From the NCBI GenBank assembly GCA_041398825.1, contig JAWKTX010000010.1:186001-250000 (forward strand): DNA of 64,000 bases. The letters are read 5' to 3'. Positions 63,626-64,000 of the stretch are shown here, one piece after another. A model generated the notes under the pieces. The model had not been told where the DNA came from and did no database searches. It saw only the letters and a list, made by a program, of their open reading frames with translations. Source of the DNA: Planctomycetaceae bacterium (lineage in GTDB: Bacteria > Planctomycetota > Planctomycetia > Planctomycetales > Planctomycetaceae). Made by a program: the position numbers and the translations under genes. Every line of letters begins with the position of its first letter. Position 1 is the stretch's first letter.

Positions 63626-64000
63626 TCACTCGCCGCCGAATTTACGTGCACTCCACAGTCGACTCAATAACCCAGCCCGGAAATGCCGGACCTTTATCGA
63701 GGAGCGCCTGACGCCAACCATATGACTGTCAGATCCGTCATCCATGCGTTCCCGCAGATCGAGGCGGATGTATTCCCTGAATTTCCCGTTTACTATGTGC
63801 AGGAAACAACTGACGAAGCCATTCAAACGACAGGTATCAAACACCTCTGGTGACTTTGGGGATGTGTTGGCAATGCCACGAATCCAATCATTCACTACAA
63901 AGGGCACGCTTGATTTGCCCGTTATCGCGGCAAGGAGTGAAACAACATCAACTCCCCATGCGCGAAGAACAGCAGGCAGCGTCCTGACGAGTGCGATACT
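63626..64000 (-). CDS. Unidentified ORF open at the right edge
   Basis: A leftward frame is open from the window edge to a stop at 63626, giving at least 125 residues. It has a plausible start (IALVRTLPAVLRAWGVDVVS) but no recognised family. The composition turns Arg/Ser-rich towards the end. It may be a real gene, a remnant or a chance frame. A short rightward frame at 63723-63857 overlaps it. Confidence 0.25.
   Translation of the reverse strand, partial: SIALVRTLPAVLRAWGVDVVSLLAAITGKSSVPFVVNDWIRGIANTSPKSPEVFDTCRLNGFVSCFLHIVNGKFREYIRLDLRERMDDGSDSHMVGVRRSSIKVRHFRAGLLSRLWSARKFGGE

Noticed and set aside
63723..63857. Short rightward ORF near the right edge (MTVRSVIHAFPQIEADVF...)
   Set aside because: It is only 44 codons, has no homologue signature and overlaps a longer leftward open frame; neither is strongly supported.

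Overview
The window looks like a chromosomal segment of a planctomycete, probably order Planctomycetales. The inference rests on several family signatures seen together. They are Tat-type Gfo/Idh/MocA and DUF1501 proteins, a formylglycine sulfatase, DUF1080-like secreted proteins, a SUMF1-fold protein, and two giant secreted proteins whose N-termini carry the planctomycete LEPR-type motif (LEARLVLS, LEARQLL). A Flp-like pilin and short palindromic repeats built on a CCGTTGAAAAA core fit the same picture. I see no rRNA, tRNA, CRISPR array or origin.

Layout. 1-9.7 kb: a left-truncated Gfo/Idh/MocA oxidoreductase, a small secreted protein, a 1300-residue FG-GAP/Ig-like adhesin, an ankyrin protein and an MCE/PqiB-type transport protein, with two copies of a ~242-bp dispersed repeat. 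10.2-20.0 kb: a co-directional polysaccharide locus with an asparagine-synthase-type amidotransferase, a large YetA-like protein, three GT4-type glycosyltransferases and a FemAB-like acyltransferase. It is followed by a response regulator with an HD-GYP domain. 22.1-30.5 kb: a secreted beta-propeller protein, then a tripartite RND efflux system with a TolC-like lipoprotein gene divergent from the adaptor and pump genes. 30.8-38.3 kb: agmatine deiminase family protein, membrane and FHA proteins, DUF1080 protein, peptide deformylase, Flp-like pilin, a gutted alpha/beta hydrolase and two small ORFs. 38.5-46.5 kb: DUF1501 protein, a TIGR01777 epimerase with a small membrane protein, then a leftward series of amidohydrolase, VOC, YkgJ-type cysteine-cluster, LamG-like and SUMF1-fold genes.

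47-53.4 kb: a PA14/FG-GAP surface protein broken by two frameshifts, an internally deleted IS4/IS701-like element with recognisable terminal inverted repeats, and a leftward operon of a DUF2752 protein plus two related lipoproteins. 53.7-56.7 kb: a Tat-exported protein of unknown function with a sulfatase. 56.9-63.4 kb: a four-gene ABC export operon (ATPase, large permease, membrane-anchored partner, second permease). An unidentified partial ORF runs off the right edge.

Several genes are damaged: the third glycosyltransferase at its 3' end, the hydrolase, the PA14 protein and the transposase. The internal deletions are probably genuine decay. Single-base frameshifts could equally be sequencing or assembly errors. 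The least explained features are the ~242-bp repeat that supplies the 3' ends of two unrelated leftward ORFs, the palindromic repeat families, and the DUF2752/double-lipoprotein operon.
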